Shown here: positions 53,222 to 62,680 of the stretch, piece by piece | Layout: the number at the start of each line of letters is the position of its first letter | Position numbering within the stretch: position 1 is the first letter of the stretch | Assembly (NCBI RefSeq): GCF_025869515.1 | Contig: NZ_JAOZVR010000091.1 | Location: forward strand, 62,001-126,000 | DNA: 64,000 bases | From: Ferrovibrio sp. | GTDB taxonomy: Bacteria > Pseudomonadota > Alphaproteobacteria > Ferrovibrionales > Ferrovibrionaceae | Reading direction: 5' to 3' | Made by a program: the position numbers and the translations under genes | Notes under the pieces: model-generated | What the model was told of the DNA's origin: nothing | The model's input: the letters and a program-made list of their open reading frames with translations, nothing else | Databases searched by the model: none

Positions 53222-55021
53222 ATGTGCGGAGTTGTCGGAATTTTCCTGAACCGGCCGTTGCGGCCAGATGATGTTGCGCTCGGCCGCGCCATGCAGGCCG
53301 CATTGAAGTATCGCGGGCCGGATGCCGAAGGGGAATGGCAGGATCAGGATGCCGGCGTGTGGCTTGGTCATACCCGTCTGGCCATCCAGGACCTGTCGGC
53401 TGCCGCCAGCCAGCCGATGCTGTCCTCCAGCCATACGGCGCTGACATACAACGGCGAGATATACAATTTTCCCGCCCTTCGCGCTGATCTTCTCCAGCAT
53501 GGAGACCATTTCGTTTCTGATGGCGATACCGAAGTCCTGCTGCATGGCTGGAACAGATACGGCAAGGCCTTCCTGGAACGCATCGATGGCATGTTTTCAT
53601 TCGCACTGTGGGATGGCGAGCAAGCCTGGCTAGCCGGCGATGCCTTCGGTGAAAAAACCCTTTATGTGGCGGAAACGCCGGATGGCATATATGCCTGCTC
53701 GGAACTCGCACCTCTTGCCAGGCTGCTGGAGGCCGACGCCAGCCTGTCCGGTGACCTGCTCTGCGCTTTCCTGGCACTCGGCTACATACCTGCCCCGCAA
53801 ACCGCGCGTGCAGGCATAAGGCGTCTGGCGCCCGCCGGCATCCTGCAGATAAAGCGCGGCAGGATCGTCGCCGAAAGCTCGCATTGGTCACTGCCGGTGC
53901 CGCAGATCGGCAAAGGCGAACCGGAACCCTTGACCGAGACCGAACTCGATTCACTCTGCGACAGCCTGTGCACGTCTCTGCGCGGTCGGCTGATATCGGA
54001 TGTTCCGGTCAGCCTGTTTCTTTCCGGCGGCATCGACAGCGGATTGATCGCCGCCCTCTGCGCCAAGGAACTCTCTACAAAACTGCCTTGCGTCACGGTC
54101 CGCTTCAGTACCGATGATGGGGATGAATGTCATACGGCCAGCGCCGTGGCCAAACACCTCGGCCTACCGCACCAGATCGTCGACAGCCAGAGCGGCAACA
54201 CGTCTCTGGATGCCGATACCCTGCTCGGCCTTTTCGGCCAGCCGAATGACAATCTAACTGTCGCTGCCGTACATCAGATGTCGACTGCCGCTACCGCCCT
54301 TGGCTATACGGTCGGCCTGACCGGCATGGGCGGCGATGAACTGCTCATTGGCTATCAGAAGGCAAGTTTCCTGTGGCGCTACCGGCACCTGTTCGATATG
54401 CCCTGGCCGCTCCGCAAGGCGCTCGATCCGGTTTTCGCAGCCGGCGCCGTGTTCAACAGCCGGGCGGCAACCGCACGCGCCCTGAGCAGGCAGCCGAACT
54501 GGCTGCGATACCTGACGATCAAGAACCAGCCGGGCAACGAACTGCTCCGCGACATATCGGGCTTCGATTCATGGGCCAGCCGCAACTTCGGGCATTCCGG
54601 CCCCGCCTGGCTGGAAGCGGCAGCATTCGATGCAGGCTCTGTGATGCCATCGAGCCAGTTGCCTGCCCTCGACCTGGGCAGCATGCGAGCCAGTCTTGAG
54701 CTCAGGACACCCTTCCTGTCGCGCATGCTGTTCGAGCAGGTTGCCAAACTCGATCCTCGCCGCCTGGTGTCTCGCGGCCAGAAGGAACCCCTGCGACGGC
54801 TACTGCGGCGATACCTGCCGGAGAGCATAACAAGCCTGCCCAAGCGTGGTTTCATCCTGCCGCAGAGCCGATTTCTCGCGCAACATCCGGGGAAGACTCC
54901 GGAAGTGCCGGGCGTGCCGGCGGCAGTCAGCACCGCTTTATGGGAGCGCAGGACAGAGATCGGCTACGAGCGTCTGGCCGTGCGCCTGGCCCTGGCCGAA
55001 CGTTATCTTGCGAATGGCTGA
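53222..55021 (+). CDS. asnB: Asparagine synthase (glutamine-hydrolysing)-type amidotransferase
   Basis: A 599-residue AsnB with the glutaminase nucleophile Cys2 in MCGVVGIF, the synthetase loop LFLSGGIDSGL and TGMGGDELLIGYQ. It is more divergent in the C-terminal part than the AsnB at 31794. In glycan loci such enzymes amidate uronic or nonulosonic acid carboxyls. It starts 86 bases from the divergent sulfotransferase, so a promoter probably lies in that gap. A fused glycosyltransferase gene follows after 3 bases. Confidence 0.86.
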   Translation: MCGVVGIFLNRPLRPDDVALGRAMQAALKYRGPDAEGEWQDQDAGVWLGHTRLAIQDLSAAASQPMLSSSHTALTYNGEIYNFPALRADLLQHGDHFVSDGDTEVLLHGWNRYGKAFLERIDGMFSFALWDGEQAWLAGDAFGEKTLYVAETPDGIYACSELAPLARLLEADASLSGDLLCAFLALGYIPAPQTARAGIRRLAPAGILQIKRGRIVAESSHWSLPVPQIGKGEPEPLTETELDSLCDSLCTSLRGRLISDVPVSLFLSGGIDSGLIAALCAKELSTKLPCVTVRFSTDDGDECHTASAVAKHLGLPHQIVDSQSGNTSLDADTLLGLFGQPNDNLTVAAVHQMSTAATALGYTVGLTGMGGDELLIGYQKASFLWRYRHLFDMPWPLRKALDPVFAAGAVFNSRAATARALSRQPNWLRYLTIKNQPGNELLRDISGFDSWASRNFGHSGPAWLEAAAFDAGSVMPSSQLPALDLGSMRASLELRTPFLSRMLFEQVAKLDPRRLVSRGQKEPLRRLLRRYLPESITSLPKRGFILPQSRFLAQHPGKTPEVPGVPAAVSTALWERRTEIGYERLAVRLALAERYLANG

Positions 55022-55024
55022 CGC

Positions 55025-57361
55025 ATGCGCCTGCTGATCGCGGTTCGGCTGTCCTCGGGGCTGCGCTCCTCGGTGACGACAGGTCACTGGCGCCCCAGCG
55101 GCTCGCCGGCGATATACAAGCTGATCGAAGGCCTGCATCAGAATGGCCATGCCATCAAGCTGATTTTGGTCGATCGCGATACCATCACAGATGGCAAGCC
55201 ACAGGTTTTGCGACTTGAGGGGCTCGACATCGACATACAGCGATTGCCGGTGCCGAAGATGTTCAGCCGGCTGCCGCGGCAACTGCAGACGATAGCAACC
55301 GAACTGTATCACGCCTTCGGCATCTGGCGGATCGGACGACACTACCGGCCGGACGCCGTCTATCTGGATCGCGCCATGCTGTGGCCGGCTGGCCTGCTAG
55401 CCCGGTTTTCCCGATGGCCGGTGATCTGGCGCGTGCTTGGGATCAGTCCGAATCTGCAGGAAGCCTTCCATGGCCAACGCCTGAATCACAAGGCGATGCG
55501 CTGGTTGATGCAGTCGCCATTTTCATCCGTTATCTGCAGCCGGGATGGCAGCGGCGGTGACGCCTGGTTGCCGCGCCTGCTCGCCCCGCAGATTCCGAGC
55601 GCGGTTCTGCTCAATGGCGTCGATCAGCCGGACGCGCCCAATCCGTCAGCACCGGCACTGAACATACCAGCATCCGATACTGTCGTGACCTTCCTCGGCA
55701 GGCTGGACCACCTGAAGAATCTACAACTGTTCGTTGCCGGGTTTGCACAGGCGGCAGCCAGACAACCTGGCCTGCACGCCCTTGTCGTCGGCAACGGCGA
55801 AGAGAGGGCATGGCTGGAGCAAAGACTCCAATCGCCCGACTGCAGTGCGATCACCTTTATACCTGGCGTTCCGCATGATCAGGTTTCCGGCATTCTTGAT
55901 CTGACCGATATATATGTGTCGCTGAATGCCATGGGCAATCTCAGTAACGCCAATCTGGAGGCGATAAAATCCGGCCTTTGTTTGGTGATCCCCAAAGCGG
56001 ATCCCGATACGGCAAGGGACGTCGACACCGACAATTTCCTTCCTGAAACGTCCGCATTGCGGATCGACATGAATGAGATATCTCTGGCAGATGCCTTGAT
56101 CCATCTCCATCGCAATCCCGGCGAGCGCATCGCACGCGCCGCTGAAACAGCAAAGATCGGCGCCACTCTGCAGACATGGCAAGCCAGAATCGATACCGAA
56201 ATCGACTTGATCAGCGATGCCATCCGGAACAGTCGCACGACCGACATCGCATTTGTCATCGCCGATCTTCAGGCCGGCGGCGCCCAGCGCGTGGCAACCA
56301 TTCTGATGCAGGCCTTACACCGGCGCGGCCACCGGATTTCCCTGATCACATTCTCCAGCGAAAGCGAAGATATTCTGCCCGTCGCGCCGGGGATACGCCG
56401 CATCGCACTTCCGGCGAATGGGAACAGCGGGAACGTTTTCTCCGCGCTGTATGGAAATATCCGACGCATCCTCCTGCTCCGGCGTGCATTATCTTGGTTG
56501 CAGGCGCCGGTTGTTGTCTCCTTCATTGGCAGTACCAATATCGTCGCCGCTCTGGCCAGCCTGTTCTCACCATGGCGCCTACTCATCTCGGAGCGGAACG
56601 ATCCCGCCCGCCAAAGCTTGGGAAAGGTATGGAATATCCTGCGTCGTCGCCTTTACCCCCTGGCTGACGTCATTACGGCCAACAGTGCCGGTGCCATACA
56701 AAACATGGCAGGCTGGGTCAGCCCGGACCGACTGAAGCTGGTCCGCAATCCATTGCCGTCCACCGCATTCTGCGCCGAGCAGCCGCCGTCACAGCGCGAG
56801 CAGGTCATTCTTGCCGTCGGCCGCCTGCAACCGCAGAAAGGCTTCGACATTCTGATCGAAGCTCTTGCACGCCTCGATATCCCGCCGACCTGGCGTCTTG
56901 CCATTGCCGGCACCGGCCCTCTCGAGGCTGATTTGAAAGCCATGGCAGTTAAAAACGGCGTCGCGGATCGAATTGACTGGCTAGGCTTCGTAACGGACAT
57001 GCCTCGCCTTTATGCCAGGGCTGCGATCTTTGCCCTTCCTTCCCGCTATGAAGGAACGCCGAATGCCCTGCTGGAAGCTATGGCGGCTGGCTGTGCCTGT
57101 GTGGCGGCGGATACAGCACACGGTGCCGTCGAACTGATCGCTTCGGACTCGAACGGCATACTCTGCCGCGGTAACGACCGCGATGCATTGGCCGCCGCCC
57201 TCTCGGTGCTCACTGTCCGGCCAGACATGCAGGATCGTCTCGGAGCCGGTGCCCAGGCCACGGCCAGGCAATATGAGAGCGAAGGCGTAGTGGACGAATG
57301 GGAAGTTCTGTTCGGAATCCGCGATTCTGCCGGCATGCATACCGGGGCAGACCGGCGATGA
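55025..57361 (+). CDS. Double-domain glycosyltransferase (two fused GT4-type modules)
   Basis: The 778 residues contain two GT-B glycosyltransferase modules. The first (about 1-385) has VTFLGRLDHLKNLQLF and NAMGNLSNANLEAIKSG, where the first Glu of Ex7E is lost. The second (about 400-765) begins VIADLQAGGAQRVA, has VGRLQPQKGFDIL and the intact donor motif SRYEGTPNALLEAMAAG. Each is close to full-length, so this is a true fusion that may add two successive sugars; the first site may use a different mechanism. It overlaps the next gene by 4 bases. Confidence 0.87.
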   Translation: MRLLIAVRLSSGLRSSVTTGHWRPSGSPAIYKLIEGLHQNGHAIKLILVDRDTITDGKPQVLRLEGLDIDIQRLPVPKMFSRLPRQLQTIATELYHAFGIWRIGRHYRPDAVYLDRAMLWPAGLLARFSRWPVIWRVLGISPNLQEAFHGQRLNHKAMRWLMQSPFSSVICSRDGSGGDAWLPRLLAPQIPSAVLLNGVDQPDAPNPSAPALNIPASDTVVTFLGRLDHLKNLQLFVAGFAQAAARQPGLHALVVGNGEERAWLEQRLQSPDCSAITFIPGVPHDQVSGILDLTDIYVSLNAMGNLSNANLEAIKSGLCLVIPKADPDTARDVDTDNFLPETSALRIDMNEISLADALIHLHRNPGERIARAAETAKIGATLQTWQARIDTEIDLISDAIRNSRTTDIAFVIADLQAGGAQRVATILMQALHRRGHRISLITFSSESEDILPVAPGIRRIALPANGNSGNVFSALYGNIRRILLLRRALSWLQAPVVVSFIGSTNIVAALASLFSPWRLLISERNDPARQSLGKVWNILRRRLYPLADVITANSAGAIQNMAGWVSPDRLKLVRNPLPSTAFCAEQPPSQREQVILAVGRLQPQKGFDILIEALARLDIPPTWRLAIAGTGPLEADLKAMAVKNGVADRIDWLGFVTDMPRLYARAAIFALPSRYEGTPNALLEAMAAGCACVAADTAHGAVELIASDSNGILCRGNDRDALAAALSVLTVRPDMQDRLGAGAQATARQYESEGVVDEWEVLFGIRDSAGMHTGADRR

Positions 57362-58500
57362 CGACCCGCATTCATGTTCTCACCGCTCCCCGGCTGACCA
57401 ATGCCGGCTACTGCTTCCTGTGGCCCTTGCTGCGGTTCCGTGCCGCACTCGGCGAAACGGGTATTTCCATTCGCCTGCTCTATGACCTGGAAGCACCCGG
57501 TCTGGCCGATTGCGACATCCTGCTTATCGAAGCGCGTGCACTGGGCGAGATGCGCAATGGCCATCAGGCCAGACTGCTGGAACTCGTTGCCCGCCTGTCT
57601 GAGCAGACAACCGTTGTCTGGGCAGATAATTACGACAGCAGCGGGCAGGTTTTTGCCGAAATCCTGCCCATCGTTCACGGTTACTGGAAATCGCAACTTC
57701 TGGCGGACCCGAGGATGTACGGCCAGCCCCATTACGGCGGCCGTATTTATACCGACTACTATCATTCCAGATTTGGCATAGAGGACGACACGGCGCAGGC
57801 CAGTACGCCCATTACGGATGAAGCTCTCCTGCGCCGCCTTGCAGTGTCATGGAATATGGGGTTATCCGATCACAGCGCCGGGGCGCGCTGGATGGAATAT
57901 TTTTACGCCCGCCTCCACCTGCCTCTGTTCATGCAAGCACCGGCCGGTTTTCACCCGCCGGCCGCGCCACGACCACAGCAACTCTCCGCCCGCTTTGGAA
58001 AGAATTACGCGCGTCGCACCATTGCGTTCCAGCGTGCCCGGCTGCTGGAGGCCCTGCACGGGCGGATTGCGACAAACCGCATCAGCCGCACCGCCTTCCG
58101 GCGTGAACTGCGGTCGTCCCGCGCTGTCCTATCGCCGTATGGCTGGGGCGAAGTCTGCCTGCGGGATTTCGAGATATTCCTCTCCGGTGCAGCGCTGATC
58201 AAACCGGACATGGATCATTTGAGGACGTGGCCGAACTGGTATCGCCAGGCTGAGACCTATTACCCGATAAAATGGAATATGTCCGACCTTGACGCCGTTC
58301 TCGAAAGTATTACGACAGTCCCCGTCCTGGCCCAGGACATCGCCCGCAACGGGCAGATGCTTTATTATCAGCACACTGCGGGCAAACAGGCCGCAGGATC
58401 CTTCAGCACGCATCTGAACCAACTTATCAGGTCGCTCTCGCAGGACACCCAGGCCCTGCAGAAGCAACCCAAACCGAACACGACAGAAACCACCGCATGA
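57358..58500 (+). CDS. Hypothetical glycosyltransferase-like protein (exostosin-like C-terminus)
   Basis: A 380-residue protein not clearly assigned. The N-terminal half looks like a GT-B domain ([28 protein letters not shown]). The C-terminal half has [27 protein letters not shown], similar to the SPxGxxxxxxRxFEALxAGxVPV segment of exostosin-like and DUF-type transferases. Coupled by ATGA to the double glycosyltransferase upstream and to cysD downstream, it belongs to the same operon as the sulfate-activation genes. Probably adds or reads a sugar that is later sulfated; inference. Confidence 0.6.
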   Translation: MTTRIHVLTAPRLTNAGYCFLWPLLRFRAALGETGISIRLLYDLEAPGLADCDILLIEARALGEMRNGHQARLLELVARLSEQTTVVWADNYDSSGQVFAEILPIVHGYWKSQLLADPRMYGQPHYGGRIYTDYYHSRFGIEDDTAQASTPITDEALLRRLAVSWNMGLSDHSAGARWMEYFYARLHLPLFMQAPAGFHPPAAPRPQQLSARFGKNYARRTIAFQRARLLEALHGRIATNRISRTAFRRELRSSRAVLSPYGWGEVCLRDFEIFLSGAALIKPDMDHLRTWPNWYRQAETYYPIKWNMSDLDAVLESITTVPVLAQDIARNGQMLYYQHTAGKQAAGSFSTHLNQLIRSLSQDTQALQKQPKPNTTETTA

Positions 58501-59459
58501 GTTCCGCAATGACATCCCCGCCAATGCCAGATTCACCTCAACCCGGACATTCCGGAACCGCCGATCTGACGCATCTGCGGCGCCTTGAGGCAGAGAGCAT
58601 TCATATTTTCCGCGAAGTGGCGGCGCAATTCCGTAAGCCGGTCATGCTGTATTCGATCGGCAAGGACAGTTCGGTAATGCTGCATCTGGCTCTGAAGGCC
58701 TTCTGGCCCTCCAAACCGCCCTTCCCGTTCATGCATGTTGATACGACATGGAAGTTCCGGGAAATGATCGAGTTCCGAGACCGGCGCGCCAAGGAACTGG
58801 GCCTCGACCTTATTGTCCATATCAACGAAGAAGGAGTGCGCGATGGCATCGGCCCCCTCTCGCATGGCTCGGCAGTTCACACCGACATCATGAAAACCCA
58901 AGGTCTCAAACAGGCTCTCAACAAGCACGGGTTTGATGCCGCCTTCGGCGGTGCTCGCAGAGACGAAGAAAAAAGCCGTGCCAAGGAGCGTGTCTTTTCT
59001 TTCCGCACCGCAACACATCGCTGGGACCCGAAGAACCAGAGGCCGGAACTCTGGCGCCTGTACAACGGCCGCATCAAGGACGGGGAAAGCATTCGGGTAT
59101 TTCCGCTATCGAACTGGACCGAGTTCGATATCTGGCAGTACATCTATCTTGAGAAAATCCCCGTTGTGCCGCTCTACTTTGCAAAACCGCGTCCAGTTAT
59201 CCAGCGCAGCGGCAGCCTGCTCATGGTCGATGACGATCGCATGACGTTGCAGCCCGGTGAAGTCCTGGAGGAACGCTGGGTCCGTTTCCGGACACTGGGC
59301 TGCTACCCCCTGACCGGCGCCATCGAAAGCCGCGCGCAGACGCTGCCAGAGGTGATCCGGGAAATGCTGCTGACAAGAACCAGCGAGCGACAGGGCCGCC
59401 TGATCGACAGCGACCAGGCGGCGTCGATGGAAGTCAAGAAGCAGGAGGGTTACTTCTAA
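58497..59459 (+). CDS. cysD: Sulfate adenylyltransferase subunit 2
   Basis: A 320-residue CysD with the PP-loop [35 protein letters not shown] and [15 protein letters not shown]. It is the ATP-pyrophosphatase half of ATP sulfurylase: with the GTPase CysN it turns sulfate and ATP into APS. The first 20 or so residues are an unstructured Pro/Ser-rich extension. It overlaps the glycosyltransferase-like gene before it and cysNC after it, so PAPS supply is built into the glycan operon and not into a cysteine-synthesis operon; no cysH, cysI or cysJ is present. Confidence 0.96.
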   Translation: MSSAMTSPPMPDSPQPGHSGTADLTHLRRLEAESIHIFREVAAQFRKPVMLYSIGKDSSVMLHLALKAFWPSKPPFPFMHVDTTWKFREMIEFRDRRAKELGLDLIVHINEEGVRDGIGPLSHGSAVHTDIMKTQGLKQALNKHGFDAAFGGARRDEEKSRAKERVFSFRTATHRWDPKNQRPELWRLYNGRIKDGESIRVFPLSNWTEFDIWQYIYLEKIPVVPLYFAKPRPVIQRSGSLLMVDDDRMTLQPGEVLEERWVRFRTLGCYPLTGAIESRAQTLPEVIREMLLTRTSERQGRLIDSDQAASMEVKKQEGYF

Positions 59460-61357
59460 TGGTCAAGCATATGGAGGCTCCCGCCGAAGCCGGGTCCTAC
59501 CTGCTGCAGCATGAGCAGAAAGACCTGTTGCGTTTCATCACGTGCGGATCGGTCGATGACGGAAAGTCCACACTCATTGGTCGGTTGCTTTTTGACAGCA
59601 AGCTCCTGCTCGAGGATCAACTGACCGCGCTCGAGAAAGACTCGAGCCGCTATGGCACAACCGGCAGCGGCGAACTCGATCTGGCGCTGCTTGTCGACGG
59701 TCTCGCCGATGAGCGCGAGCAAGGCATTACCATCGACGTCGCCTACAGGTTCTTCGCTACCGAAAAGCGCAAATTCATCGTCGCCGACACGCCGGGCCAC
59801 GAGCAGTATACCCGCAATATGGCCACCGGTGCCTCGATGGCTGACTTGGCCGTCCTGCTGGTAGACGCTCGGAAGGGTTTATTGCCGCAAACCCGGCGGC
59901 ACAGTTACATCGTTTCCCTGCTCGGCATCAAGCATGTTGTTCTTGCGATCAACAAGATGGATGCGGTTTCCTGGGACAGAGATACATACGAGCGCATGGT
60001 CGCCGAATATCGCGAGTTTGCAATCAAGCTGGACATTCCCAACGTGACCTGCATCCCGGTTTCGGCTCTGCTGGGCGACAACATCACCCGCCGCAGCAGC
60101 GCCATGCCCTGGTACGATGGAGCCACGCTGATCGATCACCTCGAAGAGGTGGAAGTCGGCGGGGACGTGACGTCGGCACCATTTCGTATGCCCGTGCAAT
60201 GGATCAACCGGCCCGATCAGGATTTCCGCGGTTATTCCGGTACGATCGCCAGCGGCATGGTTTCTCCTGGCGACAGCATCGTTATCGCCCCTAGCGGTCG
60301 AACCTCGAAAATCGAGCGTATCGTCACATCTGGCGGCGACCTGCAGCAGGCCGTCGCCAATCAGGCGGTCACGATTACGCTTGCCGATGAGGTCGACGTC
60401 AGCCGCGGCGATGTGTTGGCCGACTCGAAGATACCGCCGGAATCTAGCGATCAGTTCTCGGTCCATATCCTCTGGATGTCTGCCGATGCCATGCTTCCGG
60501 GGCGCCCCTACCTGCTCCGTATCGGCAGCATCATGGTCGGCGCTCAGATCACGGAGATCAAATATACGGTCAATGTGAATACGCTTGAGCATACGGCGGC
60601 GCGCCATATAGACTTGAACGAAGTCGGTGTTTGCAACCTGGCCCTCGATCGGCCGATCCCCTTCGATCCCTATCGTAAGAACCGCGATATGGGCGGCTTC
60701 ATCCTGATCGACCGCATCACCAATGCGACAGTCGGTTGCGGGATGATCTCTTTTGCTCTGCGGCGGGCATCGAATATCCATTGGCAGGCGCTCAAGGTCG
60801 GCAAGGCCGACCGCGCCGGCCTAAAACAGCAAAAGCCCTGCATTGTCTGGTTTACCGGTCTGTCGGGCGCCGGGAAGTCCACGATTGCCAATCTCGTCGA
60901 GCGCAATCTCTTCGAGCTCGGGCGGCACACCGTTCTGCTGGATGGCGACAATATCCGGCATGGTCTGACCAAGAATCTGGGCTTCACCGCTGAAGACAGA
61001 GTGGAGAATATCCGGCGTGTCGCCGAGGTTGCCAAGCTGATGACCGAGGCAGGATTGATCGTTCTCGTCAGCCTGATTTCGCCCTTCCGCAGCGAACGCC
61101 AGATGGCGCGGGAAATCGTTCCTCCGGGTGAATTCCTTGAGGTCTTTGTGGATGCCCCGCTGGAGGTATGCCGCACGCGTGATCCGAAAGGCCTGTACAA
61201 GAAGGCCTATGCTGGCGAATTACCGAATTTCACTGGTATCGACAGCCCATACGAGCCCCCGGTCGATGCCGATCTTCACCTGAACTCGGCCGATCAGACA
61301 CTTGAGGCCTGCGGGGAGGCTGTACTCGCCATGCTGTCCCAGCGCGGTATCGTTTAA
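59459..61357 (+). CDS. cysNC: Bifunctional sulfate adenylyltransferase subunit 1 / adenylylsulfate kinase
   Basis: A 632-residue fusion. The N-terminal CysN GTPase has [10 protein letters not shown] (residues 29-38), [11 protein letters not shown] and NKMD. The C-terminal APS kinase has the P-loop GLSGAGKST (467-475), DGDNIRHGL and [18 protein letters not shown]. It activates sulfate and phosphorylates APS to PAPS, the sulfate donor. The start overlaps the cysD stop by one base. With sulfotransferases at 39142 and 52260, the likely use is glycan sulfation, as in rhizobial NodPQ-type loci. Confidence 0.96.
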   Translation: MVKHMEAPAEAGSYLLQHEQKDLLRFITCGSVDDGKSTLIGRLLFDSKLLLEDQLTALEKDSSRYGTTGSGELDLALLVDGLADEREQGITIDVAYRFFATEKRKFIVADTPGHEQYTRNMATGASMADLAVLLVDARKGLLPQTRRHSYIVSLLGIKHVVLAINKMDAVSWDRDTYERMVAEYREFAIKLDIPNVTCIPVSALLGDNITRRSSAMPWYDGATLIDHLEEVEVGGDVTSAPFRMPVQWINRPDQDFRGYSGTIASGMVSPGDSIVIAPSGRTSKIERIVTSGGDLQQAVANQAVTITLADEVDVSRGDVLADSKIPPESSDQFSVHILWMSADAMLPGRPYLLRIGSIMVGAQITEIKYTVNVNTLEHTAARHIDLNEVGVCNLALDRPIPFDPYRKNRDMGGFILIDRITNATVGCGMISFALRRASNIHWQALKVGKADRAGLKQQKPCIVWFTGLSGAGKSTIANLVERNLFELGRHTVLLDGDNIRHGLTKNLGFTAEDRVENIRRVAEVAKLMTEAGLIVLVSLISPFRSERQMAREIVPPGEFLEVFVDAPLEVCRTRDPKGLYKKAYAGELPNFTGIDSPYEPPVDADLHLNSADQTLEACGEAVLAMLSQRGIV

Positions 61358-61395
61358 ATCCTGCCAGATTCACTGCCCGGAGACGAAGATACCTC

Positions 61396-61431
61396 TGGCC
61401 CATACTGGGTTTTAAGTCCTAGATTGGGCCA
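61396..61431. repeat. Inverted repeat TGGCCCA...TGGGCCA with an overlapping inner hairpin
   Basis: Perfect 7-base arms (61396-61402 and 61425-61431) are separated by 22 bases. An alternative inner hairpin, CCCA-TAC-TGGG (61399-61409), shares the left arm, so the two structures exclude each other. No T-run follows, so an intrinsic terminator is weakly supported. Position between cysNC and the MarR-type gene suits an operator or an RNA switch. Confidence 0.45.
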
Positions 61432-61473
61432 TTTCCGATTGACCAAGCCAGACCACTCGCTTATGTTCATGCC

Positions 61474-62130
61474 ATGAACGAAAATGGCGCATCGGACGGA
61501 AAGCCGGATTCCGCGACCTTGGCGGCGCTGTTGCACGTTATCGGCAATGCCGATGAGCAACATACCCAGCGCAGCTTGGCCGTGCGCCTGGATATCGCTC
61601 TCGGGCTGGCCAATGCCCTGCTGCGGCGCTGCGTCAGCAAGGGCCTGATCAAAATCCAGAATGCCCCCGCCAGACGCTACGCCTATTATCTGACGCCGAG
61701 CGGCTTTGCCGAAAAAAGCCGTCTTGTGGCGGAGTATCTTGAAACATCGCTGAATTTCTTCCGCCGTGCGCGGATTCAGTATGAAGATATTTTTTCCGCC
61801 CTGGTGAGCCGGGGGGTTACCAAGGTCGCCATTGCCGGCAGCGGCGAACTGGCCGAGATAGCCCTCCTGTCAGCTTCTGCAGCCGGCATGACGATCTGCG
61901 CCGTTATTGCTCCGGGCCGCAATGAAGGCCTTTTCCACAATCGCGCTGTCGTCAGCGACCTTGCTGACGCCCTGAAACTGGGGGCGGAAGCGATCATCAT
62001 TGCTGACAATACAGCGCCGCAGGCCACCTATGACCGGCTAGCGGCAGACTTGTCGGCCGATCGCCTGCATGCACCATCCCTGCTGCATATCAGTGCAGAT
62101 GCGCCTCGGCGCAAAGAAAGGGCGGCATGA
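61474..62130 (+). CDS. EPS-associated MarR-family regulator with Rossmann-like C-terminal domain
   Basis: The first 90 of 218 residues form a winged helix typical of EPS-associated MarR-type regulators (AALLHVIGNADEQHTQRSLA, NALLRRCVSKGLIKIQNAP, YAYYLTPSGFAEK). Family members are often about 100 residues. Here a second domain follows with VAIAGSGELAEIALLSASAAG (GSGELAE, residues 122-128), a nucleotide- or sugar-binding Rossmann-type pattern as in the N-terminus of NeuD/PglD. It is coupled to the NusG paralogue (ATGA). It may sense a nucleotide sugar or CMP-nonulosonate; inferred. Confidence 0.82.
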   Translation: MNENGASDGKPDSATLAALLHVIGNADEQHTQRSLAVRLDIALGLANALLRRCVSKGLIKIQNAPARRYAYYLTPSGFAEKSRLVAEYLETSLNFFRRARIQYEDIFSALVSRGVTKVAIAGSGELAEIALLSASAAGMTICAVIAPGRNEGLFHNRAVVSDLADALKLGAEAIIIADNTAPQATYDRLAADLSADRLHAPSLLHISADAPRRKERAA

Positions 62131-62627
62131 CAAACGCCTGGTACGCCGTTTACACCCAGACGGGCAGGGAAACCGCCGCTGCGCAGCACCTGCGCAACCA
62201 GGGTTTCTCCGTCTACCTGCCGCAATACCGCAAGATGCGGCGCCATGCCGGTCGCGTCGAGGTCGTCGCGACACCCTTGTTCCCGCGCTATCTATTCGCC
62301 GGCATCGACATGCAGCAGCAGCGCTGGCGATCGGTAAATGGGACGATTGGTGTCATCGGCCTAGTGATGAGCGGCGACAAGCCGATGCCGGTGCCTGATC
62401 CGGTCATCGATGAAATCCGGGCGCGCGAAGATGAAACCGGCTTCATCAGTCTCAGCACTCCCGCATTCCGGCGCGGTCAGGCTCTGCGCATTGTCGAGGG
62501 GCCGATGGCGGATACCCAGGCCCTGTTCGAAGAAACCATCGACAACAACCGAGCTATCCTATTGATATCCCTAATGGGTCGCCTTGTGCGCACGCAGATG
62601 CCTTTGCGCCAGGTCGAAGCCGCCTGA
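62127..62627 (+). CDS. NusG/RfaH-family transcription antitermination factor
   Basis: A 166-residue NusG paralogue: N-terminal NGN domain AWYAVYTQTGRETAAAQHL, LFPRYLFAGID and NGTIGVIGLVMSGDKPMP, then a KOW-like domain with RRGQALRIVEGPM. The second KOW half is degenerate relative to NusG, as in RfaH. Housekeeping NusG would sit by secE/rplK, so this is a specialised elongation factor for the glycan operons. The ops-like sequence at 18516 would be its natural loading site. Overlaps the MarR-type gene by 4 bases; 53 bases later rimO begins. Confidence 0.88.
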   Translation: MTNAWYAVYTQTGRETAAAQHLRNQGFSVYLPQYRKMRRHAGRVEVVATPLFPRYLFAGIDMQQQRWRSVNGTIGVIGLVMSGDKPMPVPDPVIDEIRAREDETGFISLSTPAFRRGQALRIVEGPMADTQALFEETIDNNRAILLISLMGRLVRTQMPLRQVEAA

Positions 62628-62650
62628 ATCGTCGGCGCCAGACTGGTCAT

Positions 62651-62666
62651 CGCCCTGTTTCGGGCG
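62651..62666 (+). terminator. Short GC hairpin between the NusG-paralogue gene and rimO
   Basis: CGCCC and GGGCG form a perfect 5-base stem with a 6-base loop (TGTTTC). No T-run follows, so termination efficiency is doubtful; it may act as an attenuator or mark the end of the island. Confidence 0.25.
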
Positions 62667-62680
62667 TATAAGCCGCCGCC

